A stretch of DNA of 27,484 nucleotides from CAYYVJ01 sp964475115 (lineage in GTDB: Bacteria > Bacillota > Clostridia > Lachnospirales > Lachnospiraceae). The notes below the pieces were generated by a model. The model saw only the letters and a program-made list of their open reading frames with translations. It was not told where the DNA came from and ran no database searches. How positions within the stretch are numbered: the stretch's first letter is position 1; every line of letters starts with the position of its first letter. Of this stretch, positions 8,200-15,988 are shown piece after piece. The stretch spans positions 1-27,484 of the forward strand of contig CAYYVJ010000018.1 of the NCBI GenBank assembly GCA_964475115.1. Reading direction: 5' to 3'. The translations under genes and the position numbers were made by a program.

Positions 8200-9591
8200 T
8201 TAAGGGATATAGGTAAGTGGAATTCGTACAGTAAAGGTAGTTCCTTCATTTTCTTTGCTATAAAACTTTATAGCTCCTAAATGCATATTAATAATATTTC
8301 TAGTAATTGCTAGTCCCAATCCTGTTCCCCCAGTTTCTCTAGAACGAGTTTTATCAACTCGGTAAAATCTCTCGAATACTAGTTCTTGCGATTCTACTGG
8401 AATTCCAATCCCGGAATCTGCTACCTTAATATAAAAATATTTATGATCTGCATTTAAAGAAACCTTAACCCAACCATCAACCTTATTATACTTAATGGCA
8501 TTTTCCACTAAATTAGAAATAGCCAAAGTAAGCTTAACCTCGTCTATTTCCGCTACAACGGGGCGAAAGCTCTCTAAAACAACTTCTATATTACTTTTAG
8601 CTGCAATTGGACGCAAACGTCTTAAAATCAATTCTAATAACTCATTTATATTCACAGGTGAAATATTTATATCTGGTGTTGTTTTTTCCAACTTCACTAA
8701 TGATAGTAAGTCATTTATGATTTTACTTTCCCTATCAATTTCTTCAGAAATATCTCTTAAAAATTCCTTATAAAGCTCAACAGGAGCTTCTTCTTGCATA
8801 AGCAAGGAATCCGTTAGAACCTTAACCGATGTAATCGGTGTTTTTAATTCATGAGACACGTTTGATACAAATTCTTGTCTAGACTGATCTAGCTCCCTTA
8901 TACGTCCAAGCATTTGGTTAAATGCCTCTGAAATTTGCTTAATTTCACTATAACCACTAATTGATATGGACCCATCAAAATATCCATCTGAAACTCGGTC
9001 GAACAGACCCGTTAATTTGTTAAGTGGTTTTACAAAGAAGGATGTCGTAAAAATAGCGAAGATTAATACAACAACAAATAAAGCAATAAATAAAGTCCAA
9101 GCCTTTTCATTCATCTTCTCGTATTCTTGCACAATATTATCTGTCGACATACTTGCTACCATAACACCAATTACCTCTTTTGTATCTGTTTTGGTTATTG
9201 GTATTGTAAGCTCTATATAGTTATTTACATCATCATAAATTGTAGTGTTTTCACCTTTAAAACATTTCACTACCTTTTCCGAGACAATTATCTTCCCTTC
9301 CTTTAGGAAGTATGTATCTTTGATTATCTTTAGATTGTCATCAACAACAAGTATTCGGCCATTATAAAAATTAGCAACTTGAGTAATTGCAGCATTTAAC
9401 TTTTCACTGGTTTGAACACTCATGTAACTTCCTTCTGTTAATTGCCTGCCTAGAATATTACATTGATTTTGTAACTCTATTATTTTATTGTTAACCGTAG
9501 TATCAATATAATTAGAAAAGGTAATCGTCTTAAAAAGATAGATTGGTATAATACCTATAATAAGAAAAACTATAATAAGGCGAAATTTCAT
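8200..9591 (-). CDS. Membrane sensor histidine kinase
   Basis: This is the sensor of a two-component pair with the response regulator just upstream. From the ATG at 9591 it has 463 residues: membrane helix about 5-22, a PAS/Cache-like extracellular sensor (about 30-160), second helix about 165-186, HAMP about 187-240, HisKA with phospho-acceptor His247 in SNVSHELKTP, and an HATPase domain with NAIKYN, DSGIGIP and GGTGLGLAI. All catalytic boxes are intact. The start is uncertain. The open frame extends to 9687, overlapping the regulator gene by 71 nt, and residues GKFFKSM just upstream of 9591 look kinase-like, while the AAAGGA sequence lies about 16 nt from that ATG. The overall type resembles PhoR/WalK sensors, but there is no cytoplasmic PAS domain. 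The signal is unknown. Confidence 0.88.
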   Translation of the reverse strand: MKFRLIIVFLIIGIIPIYLFKTITFSNYIDTTVNNKIIELQNQCNILGRQLTEGSYMSVQTSEKLNAAITQVANFYNGRILVVDDNLKIIKDTYFLKEGKIIVSEKVVKCFKGENTTIYDDVNNYIELTIPITKTDTKEVIGVMVASMSTDNIVQEYEKMNEKAWTLFIALFVVVLIFAIFTTSFFVKPLNKLTGLFDRVSDGYFDGSISISGYSEIKQISEAFNQMLGRIRELDQSRQEFVSNVSHELKTPITSVKVLTDSLLMQEEAPVELYKEFLRDISEEIDRESKIINDLLSLVKLEKTTPDINISPVNINELLELILRRLRPIAAKSNIEVVLESFRPVVAEIDEVKLTLAISNLVENAIKYNKVDGWVKVSLNADHKYFYIKVADSGIGIPVESQELVFERFYRVDKTRSRETGGTGLGLAITRNIINMHLGAIKFYSKENEGTTFTVRIPLTYIP

Positions 9592-9616
9592 GCTCTTAAA
9601 AAATTTTCCTTTTATA

Positions 9617-10306
9617 TTAATTCTGGAAATAATAGCCAACGCCCCATTTCGTATGAACATATTTAGGTTCACTTGGATTTGTTTCAATCTTTTCTCTCAA
9701 TCTACGGATATGCACATCAACCGTTCTAACGTCTCCAGGGTAATCTTTACCCCAAATGATATCCAAGAGTATTTCTCTACTATAAACTTTATTGGGATTT
9801 AGTATTAAAAGTTCTAATACATCAAATTCCTTGGAAGTCAAATTTATTTCTTTGCTATTGATATAAGTCCTTTTTCCTTCTCGATCTAGCTTTAAATCTC
9901 CTGATTCAAGTAACTTACTATCTTCTTCTTTTTTTTCATTCTTGCTATTACGTCTTATAATCGCCTTGATTCTGGCCTTAACCTCTAAAATATTAAAGGG
10001 TTTTGCTATGTAATCATCTGCGCCATATTCAAGACCTAATATCTTATCCATATCATCTGCTTTTGCGGTCAGCATAATAATAGGCATATTGGAAAACTCG
10101 CGAATCTGCCTACAAACTTCAAAACCATCAAATTTTGGAAGCATAACATCTAATAGAACCACATCATACTCTGTTTTTTTAGCAAACTCGATGGCCTCTT
10201 CCCCATCGTATGCACAATCCACTTCCATATTATCCTGTTCAAGACTAAATCTAATACCTTTGACAATTAATTTCTCATCATCTACTACCAGTACTTTCCT
10301 TGCCAT
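9617..10306 (-). CDS. OmpR/PhoB-family response regulator
   Basis: This is the DNA-binding partner of the adjacent kinase. From the ATG at 10306 it has 229 residues: a receiver domain with the acidic pair in VVDDEK (residues 9-10), phospho-acceptor Asp53 in LLDVMLP, Thr80 and Lys102, then a winged-helix domain with GDVRTVDVHIRRLREKIE and KWGVGYYF. It resembles WalR/PhoP-type regulators. An in-frame TTG at 10345 would add 13 residues, but these encode the ribosome binding site itself (AGGTGGAGG), so 10306 is preferred. The gene starts 25 nt after comEA and ends close to or overlapping the kinase gene, so co-transcription is likely. Confidence 0.92.
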   Translation of the reverse strand: MARKVLVVDDEKLIVKGIRFSLEQDNMEVDCAYDGEEAIEFAKKTEYDVVLLDVMLPKFDGFEVCRQIREFSNMPIIMLTAKADDMDKILGLEYGADDYIAKPFNILEVKARIKAIIRRNSKNEKKEEDSKLLESGDLKLDREGKRTYINSKEINLTSKEFDVLELLILNPNKVYSREILLDIIWGKDYPGDVRTVDVHIRRLREKIETNPSEPKYVHTKWGVGYYFQN

Positions 10307-10331
10307 ACCTCCACCTCTTTCTAGAAAACTT

Positions 10332-10982
10332 CTATCTAACTTCAATGTTATTTTTTATTTTTTTAAATGCTGCTTCTTTTATTCCAGAAATCTGCATAAT
10401 ATCTTCTATTTTTGTAAAAGGACCATTGCTTTCACGATAAGAAACAATACTTTCTGCTTTTGATTTTCCTATCCCTGACAATGTCATCAGCTCTTCCAAT
10501 GATGCTGTATTAATATTAACCAAACCCCCGCTATTTACTCCAGAACCTTCTCCTCTAGCAGTTTCGGATTCCGGAAGACCACTAACTTCATTTATGGAAG
10601 GGACCACAATTTTTTCACCATCTGCAACTAGTTGAGCCAAATTAATATAGTCACATGCTGCATAATCTGTAAATCCTCCAGCAACATTTATTGCATCCAA
10701 TATTCTACTTCCTTCTTCCAACTCATACAAACCAGGCCTTGCAACTTCTCCACACACATGGATATAGTTCTTATTTATTATAGTGGTTATTTCTATAACT
10801 TCTTCACTTTCTACAGAAAGTTCAGTATCTTGTGGCACAATAATACTTTCCATAGTTTCATCCACCAGATATACGTCAGGATTATTCTTTTCTGCATCTA
10901 ATATACTTAGAAAATACAGAACTCCTGCGCAGATAAATATAAAAACTATGACACCATATTTTAATCTATTTTCTTTTTGCAT
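10332..10982 (-). CDS. comEA: ComEA competence DNA-binding protein
   Basis: ComEA is a membrane-anchored DNA receptor that binds incoming double-stranded DNA and passes it toward ComEC. The 216 residues comprise a short cytoplasmic start, one membrane helix (about 8-27), a linker, an SLBB domain (about 71-128, starting IHVCGEVARPGLYEL) and a C-terminal helix-hairpin-helix domain (about 154-216) with VNINTASLEELMTLSGIG and FTKIEDIMQISGI. All expected parts are present. AAAGGAGG lies three bases before the ATG. It is the first gene of the minus-strand series that continues through the two-component genes, GerMN lipoprotein, comEC and holA. Confidence 0.94.
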   Translation of the reverse strand: MQKENRLKYGVIVFIFICAGVLYFLSILDAEKNNPDVYLVDETMESIIVPQDTELSVESEEVIEITTIINKNYIHVCGEVARPGLYELEEGSRILDAINVAGGFTDYAACDYINLAQLVADGEKIVVPSINEVSGLPESETARGEGSGVNSGGLVNINTASLEELMTLSGIGKSKAESIVSYRESNGPFTKIEDIMQISGIKEAAFKKIKNNIEVR

Positions 10983-11058
10983 AGTCCTCCTTTATTCTTT
11001 ATAAATATAACACTATTTTATATACGAATAGACGAGTCCCCTCTATGCACTTATTACT

Positions 11059-11087
11059 ATTTTACATAATTAACAACTATATTACAA
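11059..11087 (-). promoter_or_regulatory. Likely promoter of the comEA-holA series
   Basis: On the minus strand TTGTAA (11082-11087), a 17-nt spacer and TAAAAT (11059-11064) form a sigma-A-like promoter about 75 nt upstream of comEA. The region between comEA and the next gene shows nothing else clear and is very A/T rich. Confidence 0.5.
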
Positions 11088-11134
11088 TAGGATTTCAAGC
11101 TTATTTTTTTAGCTATTTTTTTTCTTTTTTCTTA

Positions 11135-11566
11135 TTATTTCCATTTAAATAGGACAATTCCTGCAATTGCAATAGCCATACCAAGTAGCTTCTTCCATTC
11201 AAAACCCACTTTCTCAGCTCCAAACAATCCTAGCAGCTCAATAAGATATGCTACAATCAATTGCGATACTACAATTAGCATAGCCGCTTTTGCTGGACCT
11301 AAGTCAGATATACTTTTTATTACCGTAAGAGTAATAAACGCACCTATCACTCCTCCTAGAAGCATATATTTATTTTCTATCTTAAATAAATCGGAAGGGC
11401 TTTCTCTCCCCGTCATAAACCAACCTACGATACATACAAGAAATGCCGAAAACTGTACCCAACTATTTGCAACCCACAAGTTAGTACTTTTTGTAACTTC
11501 AGAATTAAAAACACCTTGTATACTCATTAATGCACCAGACAATAAAGCAATCAATAAACCAATCAT
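11135..11566 (-). CDS. Small DMT-family (YdcZ/DUF606) membrane transporter
   Basis: This is a 143-residue, very hydrophobic protein with five predicted membrane helices (about 2-20, 33-52, 67-87, 92-115 and 124-142). The opening LIALLSGALMSIQGVFNSE and the segment LGPAKAAMLIVVSQLIVAYLIELLG are typical of the DUF606/YdcZ branch of the drug/metabolite transporter superfamily, whose members often have 140-150 residues and may work as dimers or pairs. The substrate is unknown. GGAGGG is 7-8 nt before the ATG. It stands between comEA and ilvE with no obvious shared function. Confidence 0.82.
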   Translation of the reverse strand: MIGLLIALLSGALMSIQGVFNSEVTKSTNLWVANSWVQFSAFLVCIVGWFMTGRESPSDLFKIENKYMLLGGVIGAFITLTVIKSISDLGPAKAAMLIVVSQLIVAYLIELLGLFGAEKVGFEWKKLLGMAIAIAGIVLFKWK

Positions 11567-11646
11567 ACTTTTCCCTCCATATTAGACATTATTACCTTCT
11601 ATTCTGTCCTAATATAAGGAGAAATATTCCATTCTTTTTCCAAATA

Positions 11647-11695
11647 CTAGAGAAGAAGAGTTTACACCATTCTTTGTGCAAACTCTTCTTTCTAG
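11647..11695 (-). terminator. Hairpin downstream of ilvE, probable terminator
   Basis: A long inverted repeat with one bulge and one mismatch (arms 11647-11667 and 11676-11695) begins 4 nt after the ilvE stop. The following T run on the minus strand is weak, so it is a probable rather than certain terminator. Confidence 0.5.
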
Positions 11696-11699
11696 ATCT

Positions 11700-12770
11700 T
11701 TATTTTACTTCTATGGTCCAATTTAATTCATCTTTTAATTTCCCTAATTGGATGCCTGTTACTGTATCATATAACTTTTGACTAAGTTCACCAATACTTC
11801 CATCTTTGACAGGCATAATATGTTCTTCCCAGCGAAGTCCCCCTACAGGTGAGATTACTGCAGCTGTTCCTGTTCCAAATACCTCTTCTAACGTTCCATC
11901 TTGATAGGCATCATATATTTCTTGTATTGAGATTTTTCTCTCTTCTACCAGTATTCCCCAATGCCTACATAAATTAATTACAGAATCTCTTGTTACACCT
12001 GGTAAAATGCTTCCGTTTAACATAGGTGTTACAACCGTTCCCTTTATTTTAAAGAAAATATTCATAGCGCCTACTTCTTCTATATACTTACGCTCTACTC
12101 CATCTAACCAAAGCACCTGAGAATAACCTTCCTCATGAGCCTTTACCTGCGCCTTCATACTAGCTACATAATTACCACCTGTTTTAGCTTCACCGATTCC
12201 ACCTTTTACAGCTCTTACATATTCATCTTCAATCCATATCTTTACAGGATCTAAGCCTTCTGGATAATAAGCTCCTACAGGCGAAAGAATAATGATGAGC
12301 ATATAAGTATTCGATGGACGAACGCCTAAGAAAGGATCTGTCGCAATAATAAAAGGTCTGATATATAATGATGTTCCTTCTTTATGAGGAATCCATGCTT
12401 CATCAACTTTTACTAACGTTTCGATTGCATTTAAAAAATCGTCTTCTGGAACTTCAGGAATGCATAGTCTTTCATTTGTTCTATTTGCTCTTTCAATGTT
12501 TTTATCAGGACGAAATAATAAAATTCTACCATCTTCTGTTTTGTATGCCTTCAATCCTTCAAACATCTCTTGCCCATAATGAAAGACCATTGAAGAAGGT
12601 TCTAATGTCAAAGGTTGATATGGAATTATTCTCGGATCATGCCATCCTTTTTCTGTTTCGTAATCCATAACATACATGTGATCGGTAAAAATAGTTCCAA
12701 ATGCCAACGGGTTATCTGGTCCGGGTATGGTCTTTGGGTTTACAGTTTTCTCGATTCTAATGTTCAACAT
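11700..12770 (-). CDS. ilvE: Branched-chain amino acid aminotransferase
   Basis: IlvE is a PLP enzyme that exchanges the amino group between glutamate and the 2-keto acids of valine, leucine and isoleucine. From the ATG at 12770 it has 356 residues, the usual size for the Bacillus-type enzyme. The family pattern is complete: SSMVFHYGQEMFEGLKAY near 59-76, RPDKN, the PLP-lysine Lys196 in GEAKTGGNY, EVGAMNIFF, and the GTGTAAVISPVG phosphate loop near the C-terminus. An in-frame upstream start at 12812 exists, but AAGGAAGGAAG located 7 nt before 12770 identifies the true start. It has a probable promoter of its own downstream of folA and no T-box leader. Confidence 0.96.
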   Translation of the reverse strand: MLNIRIEKTVNPKTIPGPDNPLAFGTIFTDHMYVMDYETEKGWHDPRIIPYQPLTLEPSSMVFHYGQEMFEGLKAYKTEDGRILLFRPDKNIERANRTNERLCIPEVPEDDFLNAIETLVKVDEAWIPHKEGTSLYIRPFIIATDPFLGVRPSNTYMLIIILSPVGAYYPEGLDPVKIWIEDEYVRAVKGGIGEAKTGGNYVASMKAQVKAHEEGYSQVLWLDGVERKYIEEVGAMNIFFKIKGTVVTPMLNGSILPGVTRDSVINLCRHWGILVEERKISIQEIYDAYQDGTLEEVFGTGTAAVISPVGGLRWEEHIMPVKDGSIGELSQKLYDTVTGIQLGKLKDELNWTIEVK

Positions 12771-12823
12771 TTTTATACTTCCTTCCTTCTTTTCGCAGTA
12801 TATTTCTTCCAAGCTTTCAATTA

Positions 12824-12851
12824 TTATTAATCAAATGTCACCGATTGTCAA
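12824..12851 (-). promoter_or_regulatory. Probable ilvE promoter
   Basis: A perfect TTGACA (12846-12851 on the minus strand), a 16-nt spacer and TAATAA (12824-12829) lie in the 88-nt gap between folA and ilvE, so ilvE may be transcribed separately from nrdD-folA. Confidence 0.45.
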
Positions 12852-12858
12852 GGTGTTT

Positions 12859-13350
12859 TCACACTTCGCGCTGGTATTTTAAGAAGGTATACTCTAAATC
12901 AAAATAAGTTTCTTCATCACTTTCTTCTACAATCTTCCACTCTGGCATTTTATCCAAATTTGGAAAACAAGCATCTGCTTCATATTTATAATCAATCTTT
13001 GTAACATGAACAATATCACAATATGGAAGGAATTGTTTATAAATACTTGTTCCTCCGATAATAAAAACATCCTCTGAAGGGTACTCTTTAACGGCTTCTA
13101 ACACGTCTTCTACACTATGACAAGTGATAGCATCTTTGACAGCAAAATTTTTATCCGTAGTTAATATAATATTGGTTCGATTGGCCAAAGGAAGACCACC
13201 TGGGAAAGTACTTAATGTTTTTCTACCAAGAACAACTACTTTTTTAGTAGTCATTTCTCTAAATGTCTTAAGATCTTTCGGAATAGTAACTAATAATTCT
13301 CCTTTATTTCCAATTGCCCAATTGGAATCCACAGCTACGATTGCATTCAT
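12859..13350 (-). CDS. folA: Dihydrofolate reductase
   Basis: DHFR reduces dihydrofolate to tetrahydrofolate with NADPH, feeding thymidylate and purine synthesis. The 163 residues match the family: AIVAVDSNWAIGNKGELL at the start, the catalytic acid Asp26 in IPKDLKTF, the cofactor segment VVVLGRKTLSTFPGGLPLANRTNIILT, and the conserved FIIGGTSIYKQFL loop. The usual Trp of the LPW motif is replaced (LLVTIP), a variation I recall from clostridial DHFRs. It starts one base after the nrdD stop (TAA-A-ATG), so the two genes are almost certainly co-transcribed. Confidence 0.95.
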   Translation of the reverse strand: MNAIVAVDSNWAIGNKGELLVTIPKDLKTFREMTTKKVVVLGRKTLSTFPGGLPLANRTNIILTTDKNFAVKDAITCHSVEDVLEAVKEYPSEDVFIIGGTSIYKQFLPYCDIVHVTKIDYKYEADACFPNLDKMPEWKIVEESDEETYFDLEYTFLKYQREV

Positions 13351-13351
13351 T

Positions 13352-15742
13352 TTATGATAGTCCTTTCAATTTTGTGTCTATATATTTTTTTATATTCGAT
13401 ACATTTGCATATTTACTAGTTATGCCCTCTTCAACTACAACTAAGGTCGGAGCTTGCATAATACCATACGCCTGTGCCAAACTCGGATTTGCTTCAGCGT
13501 CTATTATTTCATATTTTTCATCTTTTAAAATATCTTTTGCAATTTTACAATTTGGACAAGTGTTGGTTGTAAACAAATATTCCTTCACTATACCACTAGC
13601 TACTTTATCTACTTTGTCTACCGTAACAGCAACCTCATCATATAATCGTTCCATGGTAATCTTAATAGAAGACTGATTCGTATCATACAATTTTCTATTT
13701 TTATATTCCTGAGCCTTTCCTACATTCCAATTTTGTACTGGACGATAGTAACCTGTTATACGGCTGTATACTTCTGTTTTCTCACCACAAGTTGGACAAG
13801 TAAATTCTTCTCCAATTATATATCCATGATTTTTACAAATAGAGTAAGTTGGTGACATCGTATAATAGGGTAGTTTATAATTCTCAGCGATGGTCTTTAC
13901 AAGCTTAGCTGCAGCTTTCCAATCTGGTAACTTTTCTCCTAAAAACGCATGAAACACCGTTCCTGATGTATATAAAGTTTGTAATTCGTCTTGAATATCC
14001 AACGCATCAAACACATCTTCTGTAAACTCTACAGGTAAGTGAGAACTATTAGTATAGTATGGAGTATCACCATGAAATCCAGCTGTTATAATATCAGCCC
14101 AACGTTTTCTGTCGTGTTTTGCTAAACGATATGTAGTAGACTCAGCAGGTGTTGCCTCCAGGTTATATAAATCACCATATTTTTCTTGATAATCGGATAA
14201 GCGTTCACGCATATGATTTAGCACCTCTTTGGTAAAGGTCTGTGTCTTTCCACTAATCATACTTTCCCCTATCCAGGATGCATTTAAACCTACTTCATTC
14301 ATACCGATTAAACCAATTGTGGAAAAATGATTTTCAAAGCTACCTAGATAGCGCCTTGTATATGGGTATAAACCTTCTTCTAATAGCTTGGTAATGACAC
14401 CTCTCTTTACCTTTAAAGAACGAGCTGATAAATCCATTAGGTAATCAAGTCTATTATAAAAGTCGTTTTTATCCTTTGCTAAATAAGCAATTCGTGGCAT
14501 ATTTATAGTTACAACTCCAACAGAACCTGTGCTTTCACCAGAACCAAAAAATCCACCTGTTTTTTTACGAAGTTCTCTTAAATCAAGACGTAGTCGACAG
14601 CACATGCTCCTAACATCACTTGGCTCCATATCACTATTAATATAATTTGAAAAATAAGGCGTTCCATATTTTGCAGTCATTTCAAAAAGAAGTCGATTGT
14701 TTTCTGTATCAGACCAATCAAAATCTTTTGTTATAGAATAAGTTGGAATTGGGTACTGAAATCCTCGTCCATTTGAGTCTCCCTCAATCATAATTTCAAT
14801 AAAAGCCTTATTAATCATATCCATTTCTTTTTTACAATCTTTATATTTGAATTCAACTTCTTTTCCGCCTACAATAGCATTTAACTCGGCTAAATCACCA
14901 GGGACTGTCCAGTCTAAAGTAATATTGGAAAAAGGTGCCTGAGTTCCCCAACGACTAGGGGTATTTACTCCATAAATAAAAGATTGAATACATTGCTTTA
15001 CTTCTTTATAACTTAAATTGTCTGCTTTTACAAAAGGTGCAAGATAAGTATCAAAAGAAGAAAATGCTTGAGCACCCGCCCATTCATTCTGCATTATCCC
15101 AAGAAAATTAACCATTTGATTACAAAGAGTGGACAAATGACTAGCTGGAGAAGATGTAATCTTGCCAGGAATTCCTCCTAGGCCTTCTTCAATCAGTTGT
15201 TTCAGTGACCATCCAGCACAATAACCTGTAAGCATAGATAAATCATGTATATGTATATCCGCATTTCTATGAGCACTGGCTATTTCCTCATCATATATTT
15301 CTGAAAGCCAATAGTTAGCAGTAATTGCACCAGAATTGCTTAAAATCAAACCACCCACAGAATAAGTAACCGTAGAATTTTCTTTTACACGCCAGTCTTC
15401 TACCTTTACATAACTATTTACAACATCTTTATAATCTAAGATCGTCGATTTCATAGTACGCATTTTTTCTCGCTGTTTCCTATATAGTATATAAGCTTTG
15501 GCTACATCAGTATAACCACATTCTTCTAGCGTTTTTTCTACACTATCTTGGATATCTTCTACATGTATTTCATCATCTTTGATCTTCTCTTGAAAATTTG
15601 AAGTAACTCGCAGTGTCAACAAGTTTGTTATTTCTGGAGTATAACTTTTGCCTGTAGCAACAAAAGCTTTTGTCATTGCTTCACTAATTTTCTTTAAATT
15701 AAAATCTGCTATTTCACCATCTCTTTTTAATACACGAAACAT
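13352..15742 (-). CDS. nrdD: Anaerobic (class III) ribonucleotide reductase with fused C-terminal redoxin domain
   Basis: NrdD reduces ribonucleoside triphosphates to deoxy forms without oxygen, using a glycyl radical. The 796 residues show an ATP-cone (about 1-95), the catalytic ten-stranded barrel with Cys175 (LTGYCAGW) and the CCRLRLD pair (381-382), a zinc site (Cys636, His639, Cys649, Cys652), and glycyl-radical Gly664 in RITGYYRPVQNWN. About 50 residues later a thioredoxin/glutaredoxin-like domain follows (about 722-796) with the CPNC active site (729-732) and the cis-proline region MQAPTLVVV. Where formate-using enzymes have RNNLGV, this one has ESTGSVGV. Both features suggest reduction by a redoxin rather than formate. 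No activase gene (nrdG) is in the window. AGGGGAAGAG precedes the ATG, and a good promoter with NrdR boxes lies upstream. Confidence 0.96.
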   Translation of the reverse strand: MFRVLKRDGEIADFNLKKISEAMTKAFVATGKSYTPEITNLLTLRVTSNFQEKIKDDEIHVEDIQDSVEKTLEECGYTDVAKAYILYRKQREKMRTMKSTILDYKDVVNSYVKVEDWRVKENSTVTYSVGGLILSNSGAITANYWLSEIYDEEIASAHRNADIHIHDLSMLTGYCAGWSLKQLIEEGLGGIPGKITSSPASHLSTLCNQMVNFLGIMQNEWAGAQAFSSFDTYLAPFVKADNLSYKEVKQCIQSFIYGVNTPSRWGTQAPFSNITLDWTVPGDLAELNAIVGGKEVEFKYKDCKKEMDMINKAFIEIMIEGDSNGRGFQYPIPTYSITKDFDWSDTENNRLLFEMTAKYGTPYFSNYINSDMEPSDVRSMCCRLRLDLRELRKKTGGFFGSGESTGSVGVVTINMPRIAYLAKDKNDFYNRLDYLMDLSARSLKVKRGVITKLLEEGLYPYTRRYLGSFENHFSTIGLIGMNEVGLNASWIGESMISGKTQTFTKEVLNHMRERLSDYQEKYGDLYNLEATPAESTTYRLAKHDRKRWADIITAGFHGDTPYYTNSSHLPVEFTEDVFDALDIQDELQTLYTSGTVFHAFLGEKLPDWKAAAKLVKTIAENYKLPYYTMSPTYSICKNHGYIIGEEFTCPTCGEKTEVYSRITGYYRPVQNWNVGKAQEYKNRKLYDTNQSSIKITMERLYDEVAVTVDKVDKVASGIVKEYLFTTNTCPNCKIAKDILKDEKYEIIDAEANPSLAQAYGIMQAPTLVVVEEGITSKYANVSNIKKYIDTKLKGLS

Positions 15743-15779
15743 TTTCTCTTCCCCTTTCTTTTGTACCCTGAATAATTAA

Positions 15780-15808
15780 ATTGTATCAGATACCATAATA
15801 CAAGTCAA
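15780..15808 (-). promoter_or_regulatory. nrdD-folA promoter
   Basis: TTGACT (15803-15808), 17 nt, TACAAT (15780-15785) on the minus strand form a strong sigma-A promoter just upstream of nrdD. A second possible promoter overlaps the NrdR boxes themselves (TGTCAA, 17 nt, TATATA-like). Confidence 0.6.
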
Positions 15809-15815
15809 TTAAAAA

Positions 15816-15862
15816 ACACAATATATAGTACCCTTTTCAGAGCTTTGACATACATCTTGTGA
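15816..15862 (-). promoter_or_regulatory. Tandem NrdR boxes
   Basis: ACACAATATATAGTAC at 15816-15831 matches 14 of 16 positions of the NrdR consensus as I know it (acaCwAtATaTwGtgt). A weaker second box at 15847-15862 (GACATACATCTTGTGA) keeps the ATnTwGTG half. The two are offset by exactly 31 bp, three helical turns, the spacing expected for cooperative NrdR binding. They lie directly upstream of the nrdD promoter -35 element. Confidence 0.7.
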
Positions 15863-15906
15863 TAGTCTATTGGTACTAGTATTCCTCATGCCTTCTGATT
15901 TTGTTG

Positions 15907-15935
15907 TTGTAAATACTCCTTCTCCTTGCTATAAT
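15907..15935 (+). promoter_or_regulatory. Promoter of the TPR lipoprotein-hflX unit
   Basis: TTGTAA (15907-15912), 17 nt, TATAAT (15930-15935) with an extended TGC immediately before the -10 box. Transcription would start near 15942, divergent from nrdD. Confidence 0.62.
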
Positions 15936-15988
15936 TAGGTAGTATATAGAAACTTGAACTTGAACTTACTTGTATCGGAGATGTACTT

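Noticed and set aside
13314..13676. 120-codon plus-strand frame opposite the end of nrdD
   Set aside because: Antisense shadow of the redoxin domain coding sequence, with no protein-like motif.
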